Below, piece after piece: positions 8,852 through 17,641 of a stretch of 64,000 nucleotides of DNA. This DNA is from DATKFM01 sp963810485 (lineage in GTDB: Bacteria > Pseudomonadota > Alphaproteobacteria > Dongiales > Dongiaceae): the NCBI GenBank assembly GCA_963810485.1, contig CAWENQ010000002.1, forward strand, positions 1 through 64,000, in the 5' to 3' direction. Below the pieces are notes generated by a model. That model ran no database searches. It saw nothing but the letters and a program-made list of their open reading frames with translations, and was not told where the DNA came from. Made by a program: the position numbers and the translations under genes. Position 1 is the first letter of the stretch; every line of letters starts with the position of its first letter.

Positions 8852-9880
8852 ATGGATATCTTCAGGTTTGCATGCTTGGCCCTATCGGCATCGTTGATCA
8901 ATTCCTTTGCAGACGCCCAAGAGATTGAGATTGCCCCATCTGAAAGCAAGACAGACGAAATCGTGACCGGTCGGGGGAGCGAAAATGGAGGCAGCCATTT
9001 AGGCACCGACAGCCGCATCCGGGATATCCTGAACCATCCGGCGTTTGCGGGCTACGGTCACTTACTACTGCCGTGGGACGACCGCGCCTACGATGGAGAC
9101 ATGCGGTTGAGCGATATCGGCTTGCTGTTGCCATATCACAGCCAAGTCAATCCGGATGTCGTGGTTGGTGCTTTGAATCGCATGATCGATGATGTGAGCA
9201 ATGGTAAGCCCGTATTCTTCGATTTCTACACAGAGGCACAGAAGCAGACGGAACCAGCGCGAGAAAATACAGGGCTCTTTTTCTTCCGTGGAAAGTCCGG
9301 AGCGCCTTTTGCGCTTGTCGCGCCGGGTGGTGGGTTTTCGTATGTCGGTTCAGTCCACGAAGGCTTCCCCTATGCGGCGGCGATCAGCGACACCGGGTAC
9401 AATGCTTTCGTCTTGAAGTATCGGGCGGGCTATGGCGGCACGGTTGCGACCCAGGATCTGGCTGCTGCTATCTCTTACATTTTCAAAAATGCGAATACGC
9501 TTGGTGTCAGTACCAACAGCTATTCGCTGTGGGGTAGTTCGGCCGGAGCGAGGGTGGTGGCAGCGGTCGGTTCACATGGGAACGCAAGATTTGGAGGCGA
9601 CGACCTTCCAAAGCCGTCTACCATCGTGATGGCTTACACGGCTCATTCAGACTACTCGTTAGATGAGCCTCCCACTTTCGTTGTCGTCGGCGAACTAGAT
9701 ACGATCGCGCCACCATCGGTCATGGAAAGACGAATCGCAGCCTTGCGCAGAAGCGACACAGAAGTGGAGTATCATGAATACACCGGTGTTGGTCATGGCT
9801 TCGGGCTTGGCACAGGCACAACTGCCGAAGGTTGGGTGGGCGATGCCATACAATTCTGGCGGAAGTTCATGAAGCAATGA
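8852..9880 (+). CDS. Secreted alpha/beta-hydrolase (esterase/lipase-like)
   Basis: 342 residues. A Sec signal peptide (residues 1-22, cleavage after ADA) points to the periplasm or outside. The fold is recognisable from the oxyanion segment APGGGFSYVGS near 160, the nucleophile elbow WGSSAGAR (G-x-S-x-G) near 230, an acid in VVGELDTIAPP near 278 and the catalytic His in YTGVGHGFGLG near 312. It resembles BD-FAE/acetylxylan-esterase-like serine hydrolases, but the substrate cannot be told. Base composition is visibly less GC-rich than in the neighbours and the preceding 200 bases are AT-rich, suggesting horizontal transfer. It stands alone; the next gene starts 107 bases later. Confidence 0.8.
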   Translation: MDIFRFACLALSASLINSFADAQEIEIAPSESKTDEIVTGRGSENGGSHLGTDSRIRDILNHPAFAGYGHLLLPWDDRAYDGDMRLSDIGLLLPYHSQVNPDVVVGALNRMIDDVSNGKPVFFDFYTEAQKQTEPARENTGLFFFRGKSGAPFALVAPGGGFSYVGSVHEGFPYAAAISDTGYNAFVLKYRAGYGGTVATQDLAAAISYIFKNANTLGVSTNSYSLWGSSAGARVVAAVGSHGNARFGGDDLPKPSTIVMAYTAHSDYSLDEPPTFVVVGELDTIAPPSVMERRIAALRRSDTEVEYHEYTGVGHGFGLGTGTTAEGWVGDAIQFWRKFMKQ

Positions 9881-9987
9881 CAGCGAATGTGGAGTGCTGG
9901 TGAAGCCTCGCGCAAGAATGCCACGGAAATCGGAAACACAAGATCACGTAGTGATCGCTGCTGAGGAGCACTAAAATAGCCGATCGA

Positions 9988-11319
9988 ATGCACTTGGAAT
10001 CCCGCCAGACGTCCGCCGCCGAGGCCGCTCTTGCTGATGCGGAACGCAATGGATTTCGTCTCGCCACGATTGGCCGAAGCTGCGCCCTTGTTGCGATCGC
10101 TGCCTTCTATCTGACTCTCTATGGGTATCCCAACAACGTCTACGTGGCAGGCGGGATCTTAGTGACCGCGGCAATCGGTCTGATCCCGCTCCGGCTGGTC
10201 CACAGCCGCTATGAGCGCATCGCCCGCTTTGCTCTGTTTACATTCGATACGGCTGCCGCGAGCGCCATACTTGCTTTCGCGCCGCTTAGTAGTGGGGGTG
10301 ATGTCCCGCAAAACCTCGTCTTCCTTTCAAGCCGTACCGAGTACTACTACGTCATTGTAGCGACCTCGATCCTGGCGCTGTCGCCGGTGCTGGTCATATG
10401 GACCGGATTCTGTGCCTTGATCGGTCTCGCCGGTGCCACGGCCTGGATCATGTCGGGAATGGAGCGCATTGTCAGTCTCGGAAATCTCCCGTTCTCGCCC
10501 TCGCGCGATGAGGCCCTCGCTGTACTCCTCAGTCCCGACTTCCTCGGCATTCCAGTCCGTGTGATCGAGGGAGTGGTGATCGGGCTAGTGACGTGTATTG
10601 CGGCGTTGGCGGTCCACCGCGCCCGCAATGTGGTTCGAGCAAATGCTGTAGCCGAAGCCGAGCGAACCCGGATCCAGCGGATTTTCGGCCGTTACGTACC
10701 GCCGCAAGTGGCCGAGCAACTGGTCCAGGCGGGGCAACTAGCGCCTCAGCAGCGCACGGCGAGCATCATCTTTGCCGATATCGAGGGCTTCACGCGCCTA
10801 TCGGAAACCTTACCGCCCGTGCAGGTGATCGGAATGCTCAATAGCTTTTTCAGCGCAGCGACATCGATCGTCGACGAGCGGGGCGGGGTCGTCGTAAACT
10901 ATATTGGCGATGCATTCATTGCAGCCTTCAACGCGCCCCTTCCTGCGGAAGACCATTCGGCAAGGGCGGTTGACACTGCTCGCGATCTTCTTTCTCTCGT
11001 TTCCGGACGCACATTCGAAGGCCACCAGCTCCGTCTGCGGATCGGCGTCGCCACCGGACCAGTGGCCGCCGGCACCGTTGGGAGTGAGGAACGCCACACA
11101 TACACGCTGTATGGCGATACCGTGAATTTGGCGCAACGACTGGAGCGGCTGAACAAGCAGTTTGAAACGGACTGCCTCATTAGCGGCTCCACTCTTGAGG
11201 CGGCGGCTTCACGCTGCGTTGATGCGGTCGCGAAAGGGTCGGTGCAGGTGCGTGGACGCGAAAACGCTGTCGAGGTTTTTGCTCTCGGCGGGCAATCGCG
11301 GCGCTCGAGTGCCTCGTAA
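9988..11319 (+). CDS. Membrane class III adenylate/guanylate cyclase
   Basis: 443 residues. Residues 25-215 form about six hydrophobic segments (an integral membrane sensor). A short helix ending in RIQRIFGRYVPP, the usual lead-in to class III catalytic domains, links to the cyclase domain at about 245-430. The metal-binding Asp is in IIFADIEGFTRL and the second in YIGDAF. The transition-state Asn and Arg are in DTVNLAQRLE. The position that is normally the adenine-selecting Lys (GGxVxK) is Asn304 here, so nucleotide preference is uncertain. It makes a cyclic nucleotide in response to an unknown membrane signal. The nearest good ribosome-binding site is far from this ATG, so the start is tentative. 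Confidence 0.85.
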   Translation: MHLESRQTSAAEAALADAERNGFRLATIGRSCALVAIAAFYLTLYGYPNNVYVAGGILVTAAIGLIPLRLVHSRYERIARFALFTFDTAAASAILAFAPLSSGGDVPQNLVFLSSRTEYYYVIVATSILALSPVLVIWTGFCALIGLAGATAWIMSGMERIVSLGNLPFSPSRDEALAVLLSPDFLGIPVRVIEGVVIGLVTCIAALAVHRARNVVRANAVAEAERTRIQRIFGRYVPPQVAEQLVQAGQLAPQQRTASIIFADIEGFTRLSETLPPVQVIGMLNSFFSAATSIVDERGGVVVNYIGDAFIAAFNAPLPAEDHSARAVDTARDLLSLVSGRTFEGHQLRLRIGVATGPVAAGTVGSEERHTYTLYGDTVNLAQRLERLNKQFETDCLISGSTLEAAASRCVDAVAKGSVQVRGRENAVEVFALGGQSRRSSAS

Positions 11320-11324
11320 CGCGC

Positions 11325-11352
11325 TCTTTCTCCCACAAAGGGAGAGGGGACA
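11325..11352. repeat. Short palindrome, partial family D repeat
   Basis: Ctctttctcccacaaaggga followed by gaggggac forms a short hairpin resembling one arm of the larger element at 31864-32003. It follows directly on the cyclase stop codon and could act in 3'-end formation. Confidence 0.4.
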
Positions 11353-11436
11353 ACAGAGTACGTGCACCGCGACCAAGGCCGGCCGGTTCGCCGATGTGAT
11401 CATGGATCCATATTCTCGCAGCACTGGGAGACAATC

Positions 11437-11817
11437 ATGGCAAGAGACATCATTCGCACGCCTGACGCCCCTTCCCCGCCACCGACCTATAGCCAGGCGG
11501 TGCGGGCAGCGGGGCTTGTGTTTGTCTCCGGCACGGGGCCGCAGGATCCGGTGAGCGGGAAGATCGTCGGGGAGACGATCCAGGAGCAGACCCGGCAGTG
11601 CCTGAAGAATGTGTCCGCCATCCTCGAGGCCGCGGGCACGTCGCTCGATCGGGTCGCGAGCGCCACCGTCATCCTTCTGGAGGAAGCGGACTTCGCGGGA
11701 ATGAACGAGGAGTGGGTCAAGTGGTTTCCGGCGAACCCGCCGGCGCGGCAAGGGGCGAAGCTGCCCGTTCGGATCCCTGGCCTGAAGGTGTCCATCGCAG
11801 CCATCGCCGAGGCCTGA
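11437..11817 (+). CDS. ridA: RidA/YjgF/UK114-family enamine/imine deaminase
   Basis: 126 residues from the ATG at 11437, which has a gggag site; frames open further upstream have no site. RidA trimers hydrolyse reactive 2-aminoacrylate-type enamines made by PLP enzymes. The fold signature is present: TYSQAVRAAGLVFVSGTGP, a Gln/Thr-rich helix (EQTRQCLKNV), then the Arg in PPARQGAKL that binds the substrate carboxylate, and a C-terminal KVSIAAIAEA. Length is typical. It stands alone between the cyclase and a small hypothetical gene. A trans-sulfuration PLP enzyme 4 kb away could be one source of its substrate (inference). Confidence 0.88.
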   Translation: MARDIIRTPDAPSPPPTYSQAVRAAGLVFVSGTGPQDPVSGKIVGETIQEQTRQCLKNVSAILEAAGTSLDRVASATVILLEEADFAGMNEEWVKWFPANPPARQGAKLPVRIPGLKVSIAAIAEA

Positions 11818-12035
11818 GCCTTCAATCGCTAGAACCGGGGTCAGGGCAATTGAATTCGCCGTGCCCAGGCGTCGAGAAAATCAACTCTGCAGTGGCTCAG
11901 CCAGAGGATAACGCTGGAACATTCGCGAGTTTTCTGCATTGATATCAATACCCCCCGCACCGCGCCGTCCGACGTAGCCCTCCAATCCCGGGTTCTTGCG
12001 GCGCTTCAGCGGAACTGAAAGGCGAAAATACACCA

Positions 12036-12293
12036 ATGGCAGAATCATCAGCTGATACGCGGTCGACGAGCCGGCGCCGCGCAGAGGAATTGTTCGACAA
12101 GCGGCAGCGGCTCGATACCGAAGTCCGGTTGTTCCAGCAGCACAAATCTGATGTCGAAACAGCGAAAATCGCCCGGCTTAAATCATTGCGCCTGGCAAGG
12201 GATGCCGCGGCCGAGAGCGGCAAGCCGGCTGACAAGCCGAAGAAGGTTGCCAAGAAAGCAACCGACGACAAAGCCGGCGGCGGATCACCCTAG
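12036..12293 (+). CDS. Small basic helical protein, unknown function (85 aa)
   Basis: The ATG at 12036 has a weak gaaagg site. The protein is almost all charged helix: residues 12-55 follow a coiled-coil-like heptad pattern (RRRAEELFDKRQRLDTE, LFQQHKSDVETAKIARLKSLR), followed by a Lys/Ala/Pro-rich tail (KPKKVAKKA) and GGGSP. There are no Cys residues, signal peptide or membrane segment. I do not recognise a family. The composition suggests a nucleic-acid- or partner-binding small protein. It is convergent with the ElaB-like gene. Confidence 0.5.
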   Translation: MAESSADTRSTSRRRAEELFDKRQRLDTEVRLFQQHKSDVETAKIARLKSLRLARDAAAESGKPADKPKKVAKKATDDKAGGGSP

Positions 12294-12394
12294 CCGGGTA
12301 CGGGTTCGCTAGACCCCCGCGCCGAGACCCGAGCCTTTCCTCTGCGGCGCATCCCGTTCCTCGCACTCCTGGCTCCGACGCCGGCAATCACCGG

Positions 12395-12805
12395 CTATCG
12401 GCGCGTCGCGATCAGGTATCCGGCAATGCCGCCCAGAAGCGCGCCGGTCAGAAACGTACTCCAGGGCCGCGTCGACATTTCGTCTTCGACATCTTCCAGG
12501 GCGTCGCTCCCGGCCGCATATCCGGAGGTCACGGCGGCCGTGAGACGGCGTTTCCCTTCCTCCGCGGATTGCCTGAGGGTTTCCTGAAATCCGCCATTGC
12601 CCGGATCGTTCGCCTGGTTGGCGGAAACGTCGGATCCCTCGGAGATCGGAAATTCGGACGATTCCCGGCTCGCCTCGTTCCAGGGCTCGCTCTCTCGGGC
12701 GGGTTGCCCGGATTCCGAAGGGTCACGGTCCGCCGAAGCACCGCCCGGCTGGGCCTCGTCAAAATTTGTGAATTCGTATCCCGATTTCTTCTGCTTGTTG
12801 GCCAT
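12395..12805 (-). CDS. ElaB/YqjD/DUF883-like membrane-anchored protein
   Basis: 136 residues from the ATG at 12805, which follows a gggaggt site; an in-frame ATG 20 codons upstream lacks one. The first 75 residues are polar and low-complexity (Ser/Glu/Gly rich). Residues 80-112 are a helical segment (ETLRQSAEEGKRRLTAAV). The C-terminus has the DUF883 hallmark RPWSTFLTGALLGGIAGYLIATRR as one glycine-zipper membrane segment. ElaB/YqjD proteins sit in the inner membrane and can bind ribosomes in stationary phase; whether this one does is not known. Its position next to a stationary-phase-type catalase fits a stress role. Confidence 0.6.
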   Translation of the reverse strand: MANKQKKSGYEFTNFDEAQPGGASADRDPSESGQPARESEPWNEASRESSEFPISEGSDVSANQANDPGNGGFQETLRQSAEEGKRRLTAAVTSGYAAGSDALEDVEDEMSTRPWSTFLTGALLGGIAGYLIATRR

Positions 12806-13081
12806 CGCAGCACCTCCCTTGGTTCGCTCTTCTGGACAACCTGCCCTGTGCACCGTTGTTCCCATTCGCGCGGATTTCGGTCATCGCCGGCGCCGCAGCG
12901 GCGTTTCGGCGGCAAGCCGATTTTAGGCACGAGCTCTTGGAATGCCGCCGCGGCGGCGCAGGCGGAACAATTCAATTCTCCTACAGTTGGTTAGAAGCGT
13001 TGCTAGCCAGTTTCTAAAACGGGCAGCGACGATGATGTCCGCCATCTCTCAAACCGGCATGCAGCCTAGGAGTTCAGTCAC

Positions 13082-15519
13082 ATGGCCATTGGCAGGAAGA
13101 GCGCGTCCAAGAAATCCGGTTCCACGGGACAGAGCCAGAAATCCCGCGCCGGTGCCGGCGCCTCGGCGCGATCATCAGCGCGTTCGACCGCAGGCGGACC
13201 GGCCGGCAAAGACCGTGCCCGTGACAGAACAGACACCGCAGCGGAAAAACAGGCCAGCACCGAGACGCTCGCCGCCGCCTTTCCGTTCAATGCCGCGAAA
13301 CCGTCCGAGTTCGGCGCCGCCGCCCGCCGTCCGGCCACCGGCCAGTCCGTCGAGGCGCCGGATATCAGCGTGACCGGCAGCACGCTGAGCGAAGACACGG
13401 CGTCGGCCAAGGTGGGCGCAGGGTCGCCAGAGATCGGCGAGAATCCGGCCGCCAAGCCGCTGGACCGCGTGCGGGTCGATTCGAGCGGCCGGCCGCTGAC
13501 CACCAACCAGGGCGTGGCGATCGGCGACAACCAGAACAGCCTGAAGGCGGGATTTCGCGGACCCACGCTGCTCGAGGACTTCGTCCTCCGCGAGAAGATC
13601 ACCCATTTCGATCACGAGCGCATTCCCGAGCGCATCGTCCATGCGCGTGGCTCGGGGGCCCATGGCTATTTCGAGTGTTACGAGCGCTGGCCGAACTGAC
13701 GCGCGCCTCAATTTTCGCCGAGGCCGGCAAGCGCACGCCGGCATTCGTGCGCTTCTCGACGGTGGCCGGCGAGCGCGGCTCCACAGACACGGCCCGCGAC
13801 GTCCGCGGCTTCGCGGTGAAGTTCTATACGGACGAAGGCAACTGGGATCTTGTCGGGAACAACATTCCGGTCTTCTTCATCCAGGATGCGATGAAGTTTC
13901 CGGATGTGATTCACGCGGTGAAACCGGAGCCGCATCACGGCATGCCGCAGGCGGCGTCGGCGCACGATACCTTCTGGGACTTCGTTTCGCTGATGCCGGA
14001 GACCACGCATATGCTGATGTGGGTCATGTCGGACCGGGCAATTCCCCGCAGCTACCGCATGATGCAGGGCTTCGGCGTGCATAGCTTCCGCTTCGTGAAT
14101 GAAGCCGGGCAATCGCGTTTCGTGAAATTTCACTGGAATCCGACGGGCGGGACGCATTCGCTGGTCTGGGACGAAGCGGTCAAGATCTCCGGCGCGGATC
14201 CCGACTTCCACCGCCGCGATCTCTGGGAGGCGATCGAAGCCGGGGCGTTTCCCGAGTACGAACTGGGAATTCAAGTGTTCACGGAGAAGCAGGCCGAAGG
14301 CTTCTCCTTCGATGTGCTCGATGCGACCAAACTCATCCCCGAGGAAATGGTGCCGGTGCGGCCCATCGGCAAGCTGGTGCTGAATCGCAATCCCGACAAC
14401 TTCTTCGCGGAGACGGAGCAGGTCGCCTTCTGCACCGCGCATATCGTCCCCGGCCTGGATTTCAGCAACGACCCGCTGCTCGCCGGACGCATTCACTCAT
14501 ATGTCGATACCCAGATCAGCCGGCTGGGCGGCGCCAATTTCCACGAAATCCCGATCAATGCGCCGGTCGCGCAGGTGCATAACAACCAGAGGGACGGCAT
14601 GCACCGCCAGGCGATCGCCCGCGGCCGGGTCGCCTACGAGCCGAACTCATTGGGCGGCGGCTGCCCCTACCAGGCGGGCATGTCGGGGTTCCGGTCATTT
14701 CCGCAGCCGGTGGAGGACGACAAGGTCCGGGGCAAGCCGGAGAAATTCGCCGAGCATTATGCCCAGGCGACGCTGTTCTGGAACAGCCAGAGCGAGGTCG
14801 AACGCCAACACATCATCCGCGCCTTCCGGTTCGAACTGACGAAAGTGCAAACCGTTGCGGTCCGCGAGCGCGTGGTGGCGCAGCTGCGGAATGTGGATGA
14901 CACGCTCGCGCAGGCCGTCGCGGAAGGGCTGGGGATGAGCAGCCTGCCGAAGCCCCTGCCGAAGCTGGCGAAGGCCGCAATCAAGCCGGAAGTCTCGAGG
15001 TCCAAGGCGCTCTCGCTGTTCGCCCGGCCCGGGACAGAGGGCGTGAAGACGCGGCACATCGCCATCTTCGTTGCCGATGGCGTCGATGGCGAGGCTGCAA
15101 GGGAAATCCATTCGCGGCTCATCGCCGAAGGCGCGGTGCCACGCTTCGTCGGCATCAAACTCGGCCCTGTGGAAAGCGTAAAAGGCGACACGATCCAGGC
15201 AGAGGTCTCCATCGAGACAATGCCATCTGCCCTATGGGATGGAATGATCGTGCCCGGCGGCGGGAAGGCGGTCGAGGCGCTCGCCAAGAACGGCCATGCG
15301 ATGGAGTTCCTGAAGGATCAATACCGTCATTCCAAGACCATCCTGCTGATGGGCAGCGCCGGCAATCTCCTGGCGAAGGCATCAATCCCGAGCGATGGGA
15401 AGGATCCGGGATTGCTGCGGTACGACAGTCCGGCGGTGGATGGGGCGGCCGACGCGTTCATTGCGGCCCTGACCCAGCATCGGCATTTTGCCCGCGAGAG
15501 CGATCCGCCGCGGGTGTAG
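13082..15519 (+). CDS. katE: Large-subunit catalase (HPII/KatE type), interrupted by a one-base deletion
   Basis: About 812 codons once one base is restored. H2O2 is dismutated by a haem catalase with a C-terminal flavodoxin/DJ-1-like domain. Residues 1-150 are a Lys/Ser/Ala-rich extension. The catalytic His is in IVHARGSGAHGYFE, the Asn in DLVGNNIPVFF and the haem-ligand Tyr in HSYVDTQ; the PfpI-like domain (HIAIFVADGVDGE to SAGNLLAKAS) ends the protein. The frame breaks at 13685: gag-cgc-tgg should read gag-ccg-ctg-gcc (E-P-L-A-E-L-T), so a single C is missing. With the base absent the N-terminal frame stops at 13699. All other motifs are perfect, so this is either a sequencing error or a very fresh mutation. 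Confidence 0.85.
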
Positions 15520-15534
15520 CGCCAGGGGACCCGC

Positions 15535-15621
15535 ATGCTCGCATTGTCCCTGCCCTGGTGGGGGCTCCTGGCCCGCGGCGCGCTGGTCTATCTGATGGTC
15601 TTCGCGCGGCAACGAGGATCG
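15535..15621 (+). pseudogene. YetF/DUF421 membrane protein N-terminal fragment
   Basis: Starting at the ATG at 15535, about 20 codons (LSLPWWGLLARGALVYLMV) match the first membrane helix of the YetF/DUF421 family, whose members run LSLPWWxLxxRGxxVYxxLxxLLRLxGKRQ. The similarity ends abruptly after about 25 codons, and the opposite-strand zinc-ribbon gene occupies the following DNA. Family members exceed 150 residues, so this is a truncated remnant 15 bases behind katE. Confidence 0.4.
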
Positions 15622-15636
15622 CGAGGCCTCCGGCGC

Positions 15637-15849
15637 CTAGGTCGGCACTGGATCGGCCACGGCGCCATTTGCCGGCGTTGCCGGCAGCGGCAAGTCGGCC
15701 GCGGCCTTCTCAATCGGCCGGCTGACCGGTTTGAACCGGTAGAACGGGTCTCGCCGGTAGCAGCGTTGGCACAGGCCATAGGGCGCGCCCGTGTAGTCCC
15801 TGACAATCGTAAGGTTGCAGTATCCGCAATAGGTGCAGGCGTAATTCAT
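15637..15849 (-). CDS. Small zinc-ribbon protein (70 aa)
   Basis: The start is the ATG at 15849 with an agagga site 8 bases upstream; 70 codons upstream in frame have no site. CTYCGYCN near residues 5-12 and LCQRC near 27-31 supply four to five Cys in a CxxC...CxxC arrangement, a rubredoxin/zinc-ribbon knuckle. They are followed by YRRDPFYRFKPV and a Pro/Ala-rich tail. Function is unknown; such mini-ribbons usually bind zinc and mediate protein or nucleic-acid contacts. It stands alone between a YetF remnant and the histidine kinase. Confidence 0.6.
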   Translation of the reverse strand: MNYACTYCGYCNLTIVRDYTGAPYGLCQRCYRRDPFYRFKPVSRPIEKAAADLPLPATPANGAVADPVPT

Positions 15850-16048
15850 TTTCCGTTTCCTCTCGGCCGCCTTTGCCCGGTCGAGGCGATCTATGAAAGT
15901 CCGATTATCCAGAAATTCCGGAAATTCTATCTTGTTCCGACGATGAGACTGCAAAATGCGCGTGCCGGACGGGAACTCGGCCGGCAAGCGCGCGGCCGGA
16001 TGATGGCCGGCGGTAGCACGCGGCTTCCCGCTGGAGTGCGGCCAGCCC

Positions 16049-16073
16049 CTCACCCGCAAGGGGCGAGGGGTTA
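16049..16073. repeat. Short palindrome (partial family D)
   Basis: Cccctcacccgcaaggggcg then agggg; the core cccctc...gagggg can form a hairpin. It lies in the gap between the zinc-ribbon gene and the histidine-kinase stop. Apart from this the 276-base gap (15850-16125) shows nothing. Confidence 0.4.
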
Positions 16074-16125
16074 CTGTTGCAATTAATGCGTCATTGATCT
16101 CTGCGGCTTCCGCGTCACTCTCCCT

Positions 16126-17301
16126 TCACACTTCCAGCGGCATGCGGAAGGTGAAGCGGGTTTCGGCTGGAGTCGATTTGACCTCGAGTGTTCCGCCGTG
16201 GGCCTTGGCGATCTCGTGGGCGATGTAGAGACCGAGGCCGAGGCCCTGCTGGCTGGGCTGGAAGCTGCCGCGGGTGAAGGGCTCGAAGATGCTTTCCAGC
16301 GCGGCCGGCGGAATCGGCTCGCCGCCGTTGATGACGGCGAGTTCGAACTGGCTGTTCCGGATCGCCGCCTCCAGTCGGACCGGCTTGTCCGGCGCCCCAT
16401 AAGTCAGCGCATTGGACAGCAGGTTCGAGACGAGTTGCCCCAGCCGGACGCGGTCGCATCGGACGGGCTCTGTCAAGGCGAGGCTGGTTTGGATCACCCG
16501 TTCCGGCGCGGTGGTCTGGAGTTCCGCAACCACCTGCCGCAGCATTGGCTCCATCGGCTCGGCAGCGAAATTCAGCGTCACGCCGCCGCCCAGGCGGCCG
16601 CGGGCGAAATCAGTGACGTTGCCGATCAACTCCGCCATGCGCTTGACGCTGTTCTGCACCATGCCGACGATCTTCGTGGCCTGATCGTTCAGCGGCGTCT
16701 TGAGCAGCAGCCGCATGCCGCCATCGATAGCCGCCAACGGATTGCGCAGGTCATGGCCCAGCACGGCGATGAACTGTTCGCGGAGCGCGGCGGTCCGGCG
16801 TTCGCCGTGCAAGTTCGCCTCGGCGGAGTTCACCTCGTCGATCGCGTTAAGATGGTGGGCGATGACATCGGCGAACATCTCGAACATGGCGATTGTTTCG
16901 GGCGTGTTCAGGCGGTGCGGTTCGGGATCGATGGCGCAGAGCGTGCCGAAGAACGTGCCGTCGGCGAGCTTGATCGGCATGGAGATGTAACTCTGCAGGC
17001 CATACGTCGCCGGGGTGTGGTGCCGGCAATAGAGCGGATCCTCGGCCACATGATCGATGATCACGGCCTGTCCGCTCTGCCTGATCTCGTGACAAATTGT
17101 GGTCTCGACCTTGAGTTCGCCGCCGGGCTTGACGCCGAAGGCGATATCGTCGCGGACGCTGCAGGCGATCCAGCGGTCTTCGGTCACCCGCGCAACTGCG
17201 GCAAACCGCATGCCCGTGGTGCGGCAGACGATATCGAGGATTGTCGGGATGATCTTGATGCTGCCGACGGCAGCGATGTCCTGCTCGAAATTTCGCTTCA
17301 T
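16126..17301 (-). CDS. GAF-domain sensor histidine kinase
   Basis: 391 residues, soluble, with no membrane segment. Residues 5-155 are a GAF sensor domain (ETTICHEIRQSGQ, YISMPIKLADGTFFGTLCAID). The HisKA dimerisation helix follows with the phospho-acceptor His in FIAVLGHDLRNPLAAI near 180. The HATPase_c domain has its N box at LVSNLLSNALTYG, its G1 box reduced to VINGGEPI, and the G2 box in GLGLGLYIAHEIAKAHGG. GAF-HisKA kinases of this type often respond to redox, light or small ligands; no chromophore Cys is evident. No partner response regulator is adjacent, so it is an orphan. The upstream ggggga is very close to the ATG. Confidence 0.88.
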   Translation of the reverse strand: MKRNFEQDIAAVGSIKIIPTILDIVCRTTGMRFAAVARVTEDRWIACSVRDDIAFGVKPGGELKVETTICHEIRQSGQAVIIDHVAEDPLYCRHHTPATYGLQSYISMPIKLADGTFFGTLCAIDPEPHRLNTPETIAMFEMFADVIAHHLNAIDEVNSAEANLHGERRTAALREQFIAVLGHDLRNPLAAIDGGMRLLLKTPLNDQATKIVGMVQNSVKRMAELIGNVTDFARGRLGGGVTLNFAAEPMEPMLRQVVAELQTTAPERVIQTSLALTEPVRCDRVRLGQLVSNLLSNALTYGAPDKPVRLEAAIRNSQFELAVINGGEPIPPAALESIFEPFTRGSFQPSQQGLGLGLYIAHEIAKAHGGTLEVKSTPAETRFTFRMPLEV

Positions 17302-17427
17302 TCCCCCCGATTGTAGCCGGGCGGCCGGGGGGCGGCAAAGCAGCGATCACAGGCACATGGCCGTGCTTTCACCGGCCGAGGCAGCTATCGCCCGGATCTG
17401 CCCGCGGCATATCGCTGCCCCGACCTG

Positions 17428-17589
17428 GAACCGCAGAGGCACAGAGACGCAGGGAGCAGGCCTCGACGAACGCTGCCGGTCCGTGCGTGCGCCGGCAGCA
17501 CCCAGGGAAGGGCGTGCCGCGGCGCCAGCGCCGTTTGGCGAATGTGAAAACGCCTTTGGCGCCGCTGCGTCTCTGTGCCTCTGCGGTTC
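17428..17589. repeat. Inverted-repeat element, perfect 25-bp arms (family B)
   Basis: The left arm 17428-17452 begins gaaccgcagaggcacagaga. The right arm 17565-17589 is its exact reverse complement over 25 bases. The 112-base spacer holds an inner hairpin (gctgccgg...ccggcagc near 17472-17499). There is no coding capacity. The layout matches family A but the arm sequence is different. It fills most of the 340-base gap (17302-17641) between the kinase and the NTF2-like gene; the rest of that gap shows nothing. Confidence 0.8.
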
Positions 17590-17641
17590 GATGTTCCGGG
17601 GGGCCCAGCCCGCCGCGCCGCGTCACTGCCGGCCGGCGGCT

